Counted from the first letter of the stretch, positions 1 to 7,330 are shown. The stretch is DNA of 12,261 nt from Deltaproteobacteria bacterium (GCA_016926135.1 JAFGPH010000260.1:1-12261); one strand, 5' to 3'. Notes: a model not told the origin generated them from the sequence alone. Made by a program: numbers and translations.

Positions 1-9
1 ATCCAAGGA

Positions 10-3000
10 ATGAGAGAAGTGGAAAAAGAACCGGTCGAAGCACAGTGTGTGAATCATCCGGCGGACGGTAACGTCGGAGACGTACTGGTCGTCGGCGGAG
101 GGATCAGCGGCATTCAGGCTTCTCTGGATCTCGCCTACACGGGGTTCAAGGTTTACCTGGTCGACAAGTGTCCGGCTATCGGCGGCCACATGGCTCAGCT
201 GGACAAAACCTTTCCCACCAACGACTGCTCCATGTGCATCGAGTCTCCCAAGTTCATTGAGGCCAACCGGCATCCCAATATCGAGATCCTGACCTATACC
301 GATGTCGAAAGGGTGCAAGGGGAGCCCGGAGAGTTCAAGGTCACCCTGATCAAGAAACCCAGGTACATCCGAACCGAGGAGTGCAGGGGGTGCACCACCT
401 GTACCGAGTTCTGCCCGGTCAGGGTCCCCGACAGGTATAATCAGAACCTTTCTTTCACCAAGGCCACCCATATCCACTTTTCCCAGGCGGTCCCGCTCAT
501 CCCTTACATCGACCCCGATCAATGCCTTTTCCTCCAGGGGGAGAAGTGCACCATTTGTGTTGGCGCCTGTAAGAACAACGCCATCGATCTGCATCAAAAG
601 GCGGAGAGGCTGGAAATCGAGGTGGGCGCCATCGTTCTGGCGCCGGGCTACGAACCCTTCGACCCCGGAGTGAGGGGCGATTACGGCTACGGACGGATGC
701 AGAACGTAGTCACCAGCCTTGACTTCGAACGAATCCTGTGTTCGACCGGTCCTTATGAAGGGGAGATCAGGCGCCCTTCGGACAAGAAACATCCGCACAA
801 GATCGCATGGATTCAGTGCGTCGGTTCCAGGCGGGTTACGCCGGGCGACAACAGCTATTGTTCGGCCGTATGCTGCGCCTATACCCAGAAACAGGTGATC
901 CTGACAAAGGATCATGATGCGGAGGCGGAGTGCACCGTATTCCATAACGACATTCGTTCCTTCGGCAAGGACTTCGAACGGTTTTATCAGCGGGCGGAAA
1001 ACCTGCCCGGCGTCCGATTCATCCGGAGCTATGTTTCTCTGGGAAGAGAGATCCCCGAAACCGGGAACGTGACTTTGAGATACGCCACGGCCGAGCATGG
1101 GGTGAAGGAAGAGGAATTCGACATGGTGGTGCTGTCGGTCGGATTGAATCCTCCCGCCGATGTCCGACAACTGGCCGATACGTTCGGCATCGAGCTTGAC
1201 GCTCACGGATTCTGCAAAACCAATCCCGTGAACCCGATCGAGACCTCCCGCCCGGGAGTCTTCGTAAGCGGTGCCTTCCAGGGTCCTATCGATATTCCCG
1301 AATCGGTCATGACGGCCAGCGGCGCCGACAGCCTTTGCGGTCAACTTCTCTATGCGCAGCGGGGCAACCTGGCCAGAGAAAGGCAGTATCCGCCCGAAAG
1401 GGATGTCTCGGGGGAGGACCCCAGGGTGGGGGTCTTCGTGTGTCATTGCGGAGCCAATATCGGGAGGGTCGTGAATGTTCCCTCAGTGGCCGAATACGCC
1501 CTGACCCTGCCGAATGTGGTTCACGCCGAAGATGCCCTGTTCGCCTGTTCCACGGACGCTGCGCAAAAAATTTCCGATACGATCCGGGAGAAGGGCCTCA
1601 ACCGCGTGGTGGTTGCAGCCTGTACCCCCAGGACGCATGAGCCGCTGTTCCGGGACACGCTGCGTGAAGGGGGGATCAACCCGTACTACTTCGAATTCGC
1701 GAATATCCGCGAGCACTGCTCCTGGGTTCACTCCAAGGAGAAAGAGATCGCCACCCAGAAGGCCAAGGATATCGTTCGAATGTCGGTGGCGCGCACGGCC
1801 CTGCTGGAGCCCCTGAAGGAATTCGAGCTGCCGGTCGACAAGAGGGTGTTGGTGGTCGGAGGAGGCGTAGCCGGCATGACCAGCAGCCTGAGCCTGGCAA
1901 ACCAGGGATTTGAAGTCTACCTCCAGGAAAAGGACAAAGACCTCGGCGGAATGGCTCGAAGGATTCACACCACCCTGGAAGGGGTGAATGTTCAGGAATA
2001 CTTGAGCGACCTCATCCGCAAGGTCTACCGGCATCCCTCGATTCATGTAACCACCGACGCCACCATCACGGAGGCTTCCGGTTACGTGGGAAATTTCATC
2101 ACCCGGGTGAACGCGAAAGGGAGGGCCAAGGAGATCCGTCACGGCGTAACCATCATCGCCACCGGGGCGGAAGAATACAAACCAGCCGAGTATCTCTATG
2201 GGGAAGATGAACGGGTAAGCACCCAGGTGGAGTTGGGTGAGAGGATCGCCGACCGAGAGGACCAGGTGATCAACGCCAAAAGCCTGGTGATGATCCAGTG
2301 CGTGGGCTGCAGAAACGAGGAGAGAAACTACTGCAGCCGCGTGTGCTGCAGCCACTCCGTCAAGAATGCCCTGAAACTGAAAGAGATCAATCCCGAGATG
2401 GACATCTATATTCTGTACCGGGATATGAGAACCTATGGCTACAAGGAAGATTATTATCGGGAAGCCTCGGAAAGGGATGTGAAGTTCATCCGCTATGAAC
2501 CGCAGGACAAGCCCGAGGTGGAGCCCGGCGAGTCGGAGGACGGCAGGCCCGTGCTGAAGGTTACCGTGAGCGACCCTATCCTGGGCAAGAAGCTCATCCT
2601 GGATGCGGACCGGCTCGCCCTGGCCGCCGCGGTGGTTCCTGCCGCGACAAACAGCGAGATCGCCAAGTTCTTCAAGGTATCGTTGAACCCGGACGGGTTC
2701 TTCCAGGAAGCCCATGTGAAGCTGAGACCGGTCGACTTTGCGGCGGAAGGCGTTTTCCTGTGCGGCACGGCCCATTACCCCAAGCACCTTTCGGAAACGA
2801 TCAGCCAGGCGTATGGGGCTGCAGGAAGGGCGGTGACCGTCCTATCGAGAGACTCGGTCACGGCCTCCGGAGCGGTCTGCGAGATCTGCGAGAACGATTG
2901 TGTATCCTGCGGGGCATGCATTTCGGTCTGCAATTACGGCGCCATAGAATTTGCGGATACCCCTCAAGGCAGGAAGGCGAGAGTCAATCCCGTCCTCTGC

Positions 3001-3156
3001 AAGGGGTGCGGCCTCTGCAATGCGACGTGCCCGACAGGGGCGGCTTCCCTGAAGCACTTTACCGATCAGGAGATCGGTAACCAGATCGACGCGTTGTTTT
3101 TCGATGTGAAAACGTCCGGCCATGAACAAAGGGATGCACAAAGAGAAAATGCATAG
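10..3156 (+). CDS. hdrA: Double-module HdrA-like flavin/iron-sulfur protein (BamE-like)
   Basis: Soluble electron-transfer subunit of the heterodisulfide reductase A family, which in relatives distributes electrons between flavin and ferredoxin-type clusters. Two HdrA-like halves are visible. Residues 24-455 hold an FAD motif (GGGISG, 29-34), C73/C76 in TNDCSMC, a ferredoxin motif (C125, C128, C131, C135), a further Cys group (C172, C180, C183, C187) and IQCVGSR at 268. Residues 473-1015 begin with the HdrA signature VFVCHCGANIG, then carry a second FAD motif (VVGGGVAG, 615-622), IQCVGCR at 762 and two C-terminal clusters (C957-C974 and C997, C1000, C1003, C1007). A plain HdrA is about 650 aa, so 1048 aa fits the long BamE/QmoB-like type. 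It is first of five same-strand genes; mvhD follows after 48 nt. The frame is open to the window edge and AAGG at 5-8 is too close to ATG 10, so the start could lie upstream, or be GTG 19. Confidence 0.9.
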   Translation: MREVEKEPVEAQCVNHPADGNVGDVLVVGGGISGIQASLDLAYTGFKVYLVDKCPAIGGHMAQLDKTFPTNDCSMCIESPKFIEANRHPNIEILTYTDVERVQGEPGEFKVTLIKKPRYIRTEECRGCTTCTEFCPVRVPDRYNQNLSFTKATHIHFSQAVPLIPYIDPDQCLFLQGEKCTICVGACKNNAIDLHQKAERLEIEVGAIVLAPGYEPFDPGVRGDYGYGRMQNVVTSLDFERILCSTGPYEGEIRRPSDKKHPHKIAWIQCVGSRRVTPGDNSYCSAVCCAYTQKQVILTKDHDAEAECTVFHNDIRSFGKDFERFYQRAENLPGVRFIRSYVSLGREIPETGNVTLRYATAEHGVKEEEFDMVVLSVGLNPPADVRQLADTFGIELDAHGFCKTNPVNPIETSRPGVFVSGAFQGPIDIPESVMTASGADSLCGQLLYAQRGNLARERQYPPERDVSGEDPRVGVFVCHCGANIGRVVNVPSVAEYALTLPNVVHAEDALFACSTDAAQKISDTIREKGLNRVVVAACTPRTHEPLFRDTLREGGINPYYFEFANIREHCSWVHSKEKEIATQKAKDIVRMSVARTALLEPLKEFELPVDKRVLVVGGGVAGMTSSLSLANQGFEVYLQEKDKDLGGMARRIHTTLEGVNVQEYLSDLIRKVYRHPSIHVTTDATITEASGYVGNFITRVNAKGRAKEIRHGVTIIATGAEEYKPAEYLYGEDERVSTQVELGERIADREDQVINAKSLVMIQCVGCRNEERNYCSRVCCSHSVKNALKLKEINPEMDIYILYRDMRTYGYKEDYYREASERDVKFIRYEPQDKPEVEPGESEDGRPVLKVTVSDPILGKKLILDADRLALAAAVVPAATNSEIAKFFKVSLNPDGFFQEAHVKLRPVDFAAEGVFLCGTAHYPKHLSETISQAYGAAGRAVTVLSRDSVTASGAVCEICENDCVSCGACISVCNYGAIEFADTPQGRKARVNPVLCKGCGLCNATCPTGAASLKHFTDQEIGNQIDALFFDVKTSGHEQRDAQRENA

Positions 3157-3179
3157 GATGTCCTTTGTGCCTTGGTGAC
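3122..3179. repeat. REP-like intergenic palindrome spanning the hdrA 3' end
   Basis: GCACAAAG (3136-3143) and CTTTGTGC (3163-3170) form a perfect 8-bp inverted repeat with a 19-nt loop. Looser flanking similarity extends it (ACAAAGGG on the left, CCTTGGTGACA on the right). The composition resembles the cacaaag/ctttgtg imperfect palindromes scattered between genes in many environmental bacterial genomes. The left arm lies inside the hdrA frame and encodes its last residues (QRDAQRENA), which look non-conserved. It might attenuate or stabilise the transcript between hdrA and mvhD. Identity as a dispersed repeat is inferred from memory of the motif; only one copy is in the window. Confidence 0.5.
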
Positions 3180-3193
3180 ATAACGGCGCCGTT

Positions 3194-3198
3194 GGAGG
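3194..3198 (+). promoter_or_regulatory. Ribosome binding site that fixes the mvhD start
   Basis: GGAGG stands 6 nt before ATG 3205. This near-ideal Shine-Dalgarno site serves a frame that reaches TGA after only 18 codons unless the TGA is read through. No comparable site precedes the later start candidates, such as GTG 3316 (the GTG of the VRL stretch) or the next ATG. A strong initiation site kept upstream of the TGA supports translation through it. Confidence 0.75.
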
Positions 3199-3204
3199 AT
3201 GAAC

Positions 3205-3996
3205 ATGGCTGCAGCATTTGCATTCAGACCGAAAATTGTAGGGTTTCTCTGCTTCTGGTGAGGGTACGGGGCCGCGGACCTAGCTGGAGTTTCCAGGCTA
3301 CAATATGCAACGGACGTGAGGCTGATCCGTGTCATGTGCAGTGGGCGGGTCGATCCGGCCTTCATCATCCGCGCCTTCTCCCATGGAGCGGACGGCGTGT
3401 ATATAGGAGGATGCTGGCCCGGTGAGTGTCATTACCTCACCGAAGGCAATTTCCATGCCTTGAGCATTGTGCTCCTCATGAAGAGGGTGTTGGCCCACAT
3501 CGGGGTAAATCCCGAGAGGTTGAGAATTGAATGGGTGGGTGCATCGGAAGGCGTTCGCTTTGCCGAAGTCATGAATGACGTCTGCAATCGTATCAAGGAA
3601 CTGGGACCCCTCGGCAAGGCCGAAGGACTGGAACCGAACAGGCTGGCCTTCAAATTCGAGGCCTTGAAGAGCATCCTTCCTTATCTGAGGCTTGTGGAAA
3701 GGGAGAGGCTGAGAATACACTCCCATAAAGAGGAAGAATACAGAAGCTACTTCGCCGGCGAGGGATTCGACAGGCTGTTCAGGGAACTGGTCGCAGATAA
3801 GATTGCGCTGAGCGAAATCATGCTGCTTCTGCGCGAAGGACCGCGGTCAGGCGGGGAAATCTCCGAGGCCGTTGGCTTGAGGCCCTCTGAAGTCTCGAAG
3901 CACATGAACAGCTCGGCAAGACAAGGATGGGTGAGATTTGACGAAAGGCAGAGAGTCATGCTTGCGCTCTCGGACAGCGGACAGGCACGGGCATAG
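3205..3996 (+). CDS. mvhD: MvhD/BamF-like selenoprotein with in-frame TGA (Sec19) and C-terminal winged helix
   Basis: MvhD-type [2Fe-2S] subunit that passes electrons between HdrA and a partner oxidoreductase. From ATG 3205 the protein runs to IVGFLCFW, meets TGA at 3259-3261, and continues in frame as GYGAADLAGVSRLQY and RLIRVMCSGRVDP. In ordinary MvhD the first stretch reads roughly FCCNWCSYxGADLAGVSR, so the TGA falls exactly on a conserved Cys and is read as selenocysteine (Sec19, with C16 as its CxxC partner). Other core cysteines are C45, C70 and C75. A SECIS-like hairpin follows. Sec is established in archaeal VhuD and reported for BamF. Total 263 residues against about 140 for plain MvhD: residues 198-258 look like a winged-helix domain (GGEISEAVGLRPSEVSKHM). 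It lies between hdrA and a nuoE-like gene starting 14 nt downstream. Conventional calling would give a truncated protein from GTG 3316 that lacks the redox motif. Confidence 0.9.
3281..3300 (+). promoter_or_regulatory. Bacterial SECIS-like hairpin for mvhD Sec19
   Basis: Downstream of TGA 3259-3261 the RNA can pair UAGC-UGG (3281-3287) with CCA-G-GCUA (3293-3300), with one bulged G. The apical loop is AGUUU (3288-3292), or GUU if A3288-U3292 pair. The loop starts 27 nt after the UGA, within the 16-37 nt range reported for bacterial SECIS elements, and has the required G in its first two positions. It lies inside the coding sequence, as bacterial SECIS elements do. The fold was drawn by eye; no energy was computed. 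Confidence 0.7.
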
Positions 3997-4010
3997 CGGA
4001 AGGATGGAGG

Positions 4011-4475
4011 GTGGCGGCGGCCATGGATGAACGGAGAATCGACGAGATTGTAAGCAAATATGGGAGCAAGGCCCATTCGGTCATTATGGTGCTGATGGAC
4101 ATTCAGCATGAAAACCACTGGCTCCCGCGCGAAGTCTTGGAGAAAGTCAGCGAGAAGCTGGGCGTGCCCTTGAGCGAGATCCTGCACATTGCCACGTTTT
4201 ACAAAACTTTCAGCCTGAAGCCCCAGGGACGTCATGAAGTTCACGTATGTGCGGGCACTTCCTGTCATCAACGCGGTTCGGAAAAAATTCTTGAAAAGGT
4301 CAGGGATTTGATCGGGATCAGCCCCGGGGAGACCACCCCGGATCTTCGCTTCAGCCTTGAGAACGGAAGCTGTCTCGGATGCTGTACCCTGGGGCCCGAG
4401 ATGGTCATCGACGGAGTGCATCACCGCAATATTACGCCGGACGATGTGGAAGATATTCTGAAGAATTACAGCTGA
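4011..4475 (+). CDS. nuoE: NuoE-like thioredoxin-fold [2Fe-2S] subunit (BamG-like)
   Basis: Small electron-transfer subunit homologous to the 24-kDa subunit of complex I and to HydC/HoxE-type proteins. It normally relays electrons between the FMN of NuoF and other clusters. The 154 aa are a complete family member: a helical N-terminal part (FYKTFSLKPQG) and the four [2Fe-2S] ligands C80, C85, C121 and C125 in VCAGTSCHQRG and GSCLGCC, with an extra C124. GTG 4011 has GGAAGGA (3998-4004) at 6 nt. ATG 4023 is the alternative, with GGAGG 12 nt upstream. It sits 14 nt after mvhD and 9 nt before the nuoF-like gene. There are no membrane complex I genes here, so it belongs to a soluble complex rather than respiratory complex I. 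Confidence 0.92.
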   Translation: MAAAMDERRIDEIVSKYGSKAHSVIMVLMDIQHENHWLPREVLEKVSEKLGVPLSEILHIATFYKTFSLKPQGRHEVHVCAGTSCHQRGSEKILEKVRDLIGISPGETTPDLRFSLENGSCLGCCTLGPEMVIDGVHHRNITPDDVEDILKNYS

Positions 4476-4484
4476 GGGAAAATC

Positions 4485-6194
4485 ATGGCAAGGATACATT
4501 CAGCTGCTGAATTGGAAGAAGTGAGAAAGGGCATCGTGTCCAAGAAAGATCCGACCAAGCCCTGTGTCGCGATTTGTGGCGGGACAGGCTGCCTCGGCGG
4601 TCGGGAGAGCCTTGTCCATGCCTTTGAGGAAGAAATCAAGAAACAGTCGTTGGAGGGCAAAGTCGACCTGAGAGTCACGGGCTGTCACGGCTTCTGCGCA
4701 CAGGGCCCGAACCTGATCCTCTATCCCGAAGAAATCTGCTATGTCAAGGTACAGCCGGAAGACGCCGCGGAAATCGTTTCCCGGACTCTGATCGAGAAGA
4801 AAGTCGTGGATCGCCTGGTTTACACGGATCCGGTTACGGCACAAAAGGCGGTGTATCAGTCTGAAATCCCTTTTTACAGCAAGCAGACGCGAAATCTTCT
4901 CGGGATGAACCCCAGGATCGATCCCAGGAGCATTGAAGACTATCTGGCGATCGGCGGCTATTCCGCCCTGGCAAAGGCCCTTCTGCAGATGAGTCCCGAG
5001 CAGGTCCTGGAAGAGGTGAAGAAGGCCAACCTGCGGGGAAGAGGCGGAGGCGGATTTCCCGCGGGTTTGAAATGGGAGACGGCTCGCAATGCGAAGGCGG
5101 AAGTGAAGTATGTCATCTGCAACGGCCATGAAGGCGAACCGGGCGCTTACATGGACAGGGCCATTTTTCAGGGGAACCCGCATCTGATCCTGGAAGGGTT
5201 GATCATCGGCGGGTATGCCGTCGGCGCCCGGCAGGGATTCGTTTATACCCGCCATGATATGCCGAAATTGAGAGAGAATATCGATCTCGCCCTGAAGAGG
5301 GCCGAGGAGTACGGTTTCCTGGGCCGGAACATCCTCGGGTCCGGTTTCGACTTCCAGATCGAAGTGCACCTCGATGTCGGGATCTTCGTATCCGGTGAAG
5401 CGAGCGCTTTGATGCGGTCCATAGAAGGGAAGGCGCCGGAGCCGAGACCGAAATACACGCGCACCGCCGTGAAGGGGATCTGGGAGCGGCCAAGCAATCT
5501 GAACAACGTGGAGACGTGGGCGAACGTGCCCCAGATCATCCAGAGGGGAGCCGACTGGTACGCGGGGATCGGAACGGAGCGGAGCAAAGGCACCAAGATG
5601 GTCTCCCTCTCCGGCAATATCGTGAATGCCGGCGTGGTCGAGGTTCCATTCGGCACTTCCCTCAGGGAGATTGTCTACGAAATCGGCGGCGGAATTCCGA
5701 ACGGAAAACAACTGAAGGCCGTTCATTTTGGAGCGGCAATGGGCGGATCCCTTCCTGCTGAGCTGATCGACACGCCACTGGATTTTGATGTGCTTTCAAA
5801 GCTGGGCGCGGCGATTGGAGCCGGCGGGCTGTTCGTCATGGACGAAGACACCAGCATGGTCCGTATGGGCAGATTCTTCCTGGATTTCCTTGCCCGGGAG
5901 TCGTGTGGAAAATGCGTCCCCTGCCGGGAAGGGATTCGACAGATGCTGCGAATCTTTACCCGCATGAGCGAAGGAAAAGGCAGAGAGGGCGACATCGAGA
6001 CTCTGGAAGAGCTGTGTGAAGTGGGCGCGCTCGCTTCACTCTGCGCCTTGGGAAAGACGACTTCCAGCCCGATCCGGAGCGGCCTCCGCTTTTTCAGGAA
6101 CGAGTATGAGACAAGCATCCAGTCCGCCACGCAAGACCTGACTGCTGTCGGCGGCAAGGCAGGAATGACGGCCGGAGAAAGTAAAAAGAGATGA
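4485..6194 (+). CDS. nuoF: NuoF-like FMN/NAD(H)-binding iron-sulfur subunit (BamH-like)
   Basis: Flavoprotein subunit expected to exchange electrons with NAD(H), as in NuoF, HydB and BamH. Residues 1-110 are a NuoE-like thioredoxin-fold [2Fe-2S] domain (C31, C36, C67, C71). Then come the glycine-rich nucleotide site NLRGRGGGGFPAGLKW (182-197), the flavin loop VICNGHEGEPGAYMDR (210-225), SGEASALMRSIEGK (303-316), and the [4Fe-4S] motif SCGKCVPCREG (C474, C477, C480) with C520. The usual NADE-EPG of the flavin loop reads NGHEGEPG here, an Asp-to-His change at residue 215, while E216 and E218 remain. The 569 aa match fused N-terminal-domain NuoF proteins without a C-terminal ferredoxin domain. 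ATG 4485 follows an AGGGA site. The stop overlaps the next start as ATGA (6191-6194), implying translational coupling. Confidence 0.93.
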   Translation: MARIHSAAELEEVRKGIVSKKDPTKPCVAICGGTGCLGGRESLVHAFEEEIKKQSLEGKVDLRVTGCHGFCAQGPNLILYPEEICYVKVQPEDAAEIVSRTLIEKKVVDRLVYTDPVTAQKAVYQSEIPFYSKQTRNLLGMNPRIDPRSIEDYLAIGGYSALAKALLQMSPEQVLEEVKKANLRGRGGGGFPAGLKWETARNAKAEVKYVICNGHEGEPGAYMDRAIFQGNPHLILEGLIIGGYAVGARQGFVYTRHDMPKLRENIDLALKRAEEYGFLGRNILGSGFDFQIEVHLDVGIFVSGEASALMRSIEGKAPEPRPKYTRTAVKGIWERPSNLNNVETWANVPQIIQRGADWYAGIGTERSKGTKMVSLSGNIVNAGVVEVPFGTSLREIVYEIGGGIPNGKQLKAVHFGAAMGGSLPAELIDTPLDFDVLSKLGAAIGAGGLFVMDEDTSMVRMGRFFLDFLARESCGKCVPCREGIRQMLRIFTRMSEGKGREGDIETLEELCEVGALASLCALGKTTSSPIRSGLRFFRNEYETSIQSATQDLTAVGGKAGMTAGESKKR

Positions 6195-6805
6195 GCGATA
6201 TTCTTTTAACGATTGACGGAAAAGAAGTCCATGCCGAACCCGGCACGAGCGTTCTGGACGCTGCGCGAGGCGCGGGCATCACGATCCCCTCGTTATGTCA
6301 CCATGACAAACTCGATCCTTACGGTGGCTGTCGACTCTGTACGGTTGAAGTGGAATCCCGCGGCCGGACAAGCTATGTCGCTGCCTGCCTGTACCCTGTG
6401 GAAAGAAATCTGATCGTGAAAACCCGGTCGGAGAAAGTTGATAAGATCCGGAAGGTGATCCTGGAAATGTTGCTGGCACATGCCCCGGATTCCCCACAAC
6501 TGGTCGCCTTGGCTGAGGAATATGGGGCAAAGGCCGACCGTTTTGACAAGGAGTCGTCCTTTTGCGTCCTCTGCGGCCTGTGTGTGCGATACTGCGCCGA
6601 GGTCAAGAAGAAGAACGCCATTGCCTTCGTTGATCAGGGTCCAAAAAGGGAGATCAATTTTATCCCAGAAATCGCTGCAAAGGAGTGCTGGAACTGCAAG
6701 GAATGCTTCCCGCTCTGCCCCACGTCATACCTGCAGGCGGCTTACTTGTTGACCGAAGCACTGGCCTTTCCCGCGCGTGATTCCAAACCCGCCTCAGGGA
6801 AATAG
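6191..6805 (+). CDS. Short NuoG-like [2Fe-2S]/2[4Fe-4S] ferredoxin subunit (BamI-like)
   Basis: Electron-carrying iron-sulfur subunit corresponding to the N-terminal part of NuoG/HydA-type proteins, with no catalytic domain. The plant-type [2Fe-2S] ligands are C36, C47, C50 and C66 (CHHDKLDPYGGCRLC, then C66). Two [4Fe-4S] motifs follow: C125, C128, C131, C135 and C166, C169, C172, C176. The His-Cys3 cluster normally between them is absent: H97 survives in HAPDSPQL but its cysteines are gone. At 204 aa it suits BamI or the electron-input ferredoxin of formate dehydrogenase and hydrogenase complexes. ATG 6191 overlaps the nuoF stop by 4 nt. It is the last gene of the plus-strand operon; the next gene is convergent, 31 nt away, and I see no clear terminator hairpin in that gap. 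Confidence 0.9.
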   Translation: MSDILLTIDGKEVHAEPGTSVLDAARGAGITIPSLCHHDKLDPYGGCRLCTVEVESRGRTSYVAACLYPVERNLIVKTRSEKVDKIRKVILEMLLAHAPDSPQLVALAEEYGAKADRFDKESSFCVLCGLCVRYCAEVKKKNAIAFVDQGPKREINFIPEIAAKECWNCKECFPLCPTSYLQAAYLLTEALAFPARDSKPASGK

Positions 6806-6836
6806 GCCCCGATTCATACTCCTTCAGGACGGAATC

Positions 6837-7316
6837 TCATTTGGCCTTCCCCTGTTGTAGGGAGGCAAGCTTTCGAATATGACCTTTTTCCTCTTCAATC
6901 AATTCCGAGACGATCTTTCGATCGGATTCCGTCAAATGGGGCAGGAATTCCATAAAGTACAGAATTGCATCTTTTTCAAAACCGATGGCCAGGCGGATCA
7001 CGCTTTCGGTCTGAATGGCCTTCTGGACAAATTCCCGTGAATCCACATTGGAATAGAGACGATCGTCGATCACGGAGTCCATATACGCCTGCATATCTTC
7101 GTCGTACTCGGCCGCATGGGTCTCTACGGGGAGCTTATCCCGGATCTGTTCAAAGGCTGCAACATGCCTTTCTTCCTCCTCCATCAGAAATTGGAAGAGG
7201 GATCTCAAGTCCTCATTTGTGCTCAACTCGGACACCCTGGCATAGAATTCTCGTCTCTTTCTTTCCTTCTCAACCGCCGCCTCGACAATTTCACGCGCAG
7301 AAAATAGGACTGTCAT
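6837..7316 (-). CDS. Rubrerythrin-like ferritin-fold diiron protein
   Basis: Probable cytoplasmic diiron protein for peroxide reduction or oxygen protection in an anaerobe. The 159 aa form a four-helix ferritin-like domain: EKERKRREFY (E18 the likely ligand), EEEERH (E48/H51, an ExxH motif), GFEKDAILYF (E114) and EEEKGHI (E143/H146, the second ExxH). There is no rubredoxin Cys4 domain, so it is a rubrerythrin-core protein that needs an external electron donor. ATG 7316 is chosen because AGGAGG lies 8 nt upstream. The longer frame starting at 7379 would begin upstream of the -10 box of its own promoter. It is monocistronic, convergent with the electron-transfer operon and divergent from fdhD. 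Confidence 0.88.
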   Translation of the reverse strand: MTVLFSAREIVEAAVEKERKRREFYARVSELSTNEDLRSLFQFLMEEEERHVAAFEQIRDKLPVETHAAEYDEDMQAYMDSVIDDRLYSNVDSREFVQKAIQTESVIRLAIGFEKDAILYFMEFLPHLTESDRKIVSELIEEEKGHIRKLASLQQGKAK

Positions 7317-7324
7317 CCATAGAT

Positions 7325-7330
7325 CCTCCT
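7325..7330 (-). promoter_or_regulatory. Shine-Dalgarno site setting the rubrerythrin start
   Basis: AGGAGG on the minus strand, with 8 nt to ATG 7316. This full consensus site selects the internal start over the longer upstream frame. Confidence 0.8.

Noticed and set aside
1483..2787. 434-codon open frame on the minus strand inside hdrA
   Set aside because: Long antisense frames are common in GC-rich coding DNA; the translation shows no recognisable domain and the plus-strand frame carries all HdrA motifs.
3259..3261. In-frame TGA in mvhD read as a nonsense mutation or sequencing error (pseudogene)
   Set aside because: Both sides of the TGA match the family without a gap, the TGA sits on a conserved Cys, the ribosome site is strong, a SECIS-like hairpin follows and Sec is known in this family.
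4500..5726. 408-codon open frame on the minus strand inside the nuoF-like gene
   Set aside because: Shadow of the real gene; low-complexity composition and no motif.
4011..6805. Respiratory complex I locus
   Set aside because: Only NuoE, NuoF and short NuoG-like genes are present, linked to hdrA and mvhD; no membrane subunits.
6806..6836. Terminator between the convergent electron-transfer operon and the rubrerythrin gene
   Set aside because: No GC-rich hairpin with a T-run is visible in the 31-nt gap.
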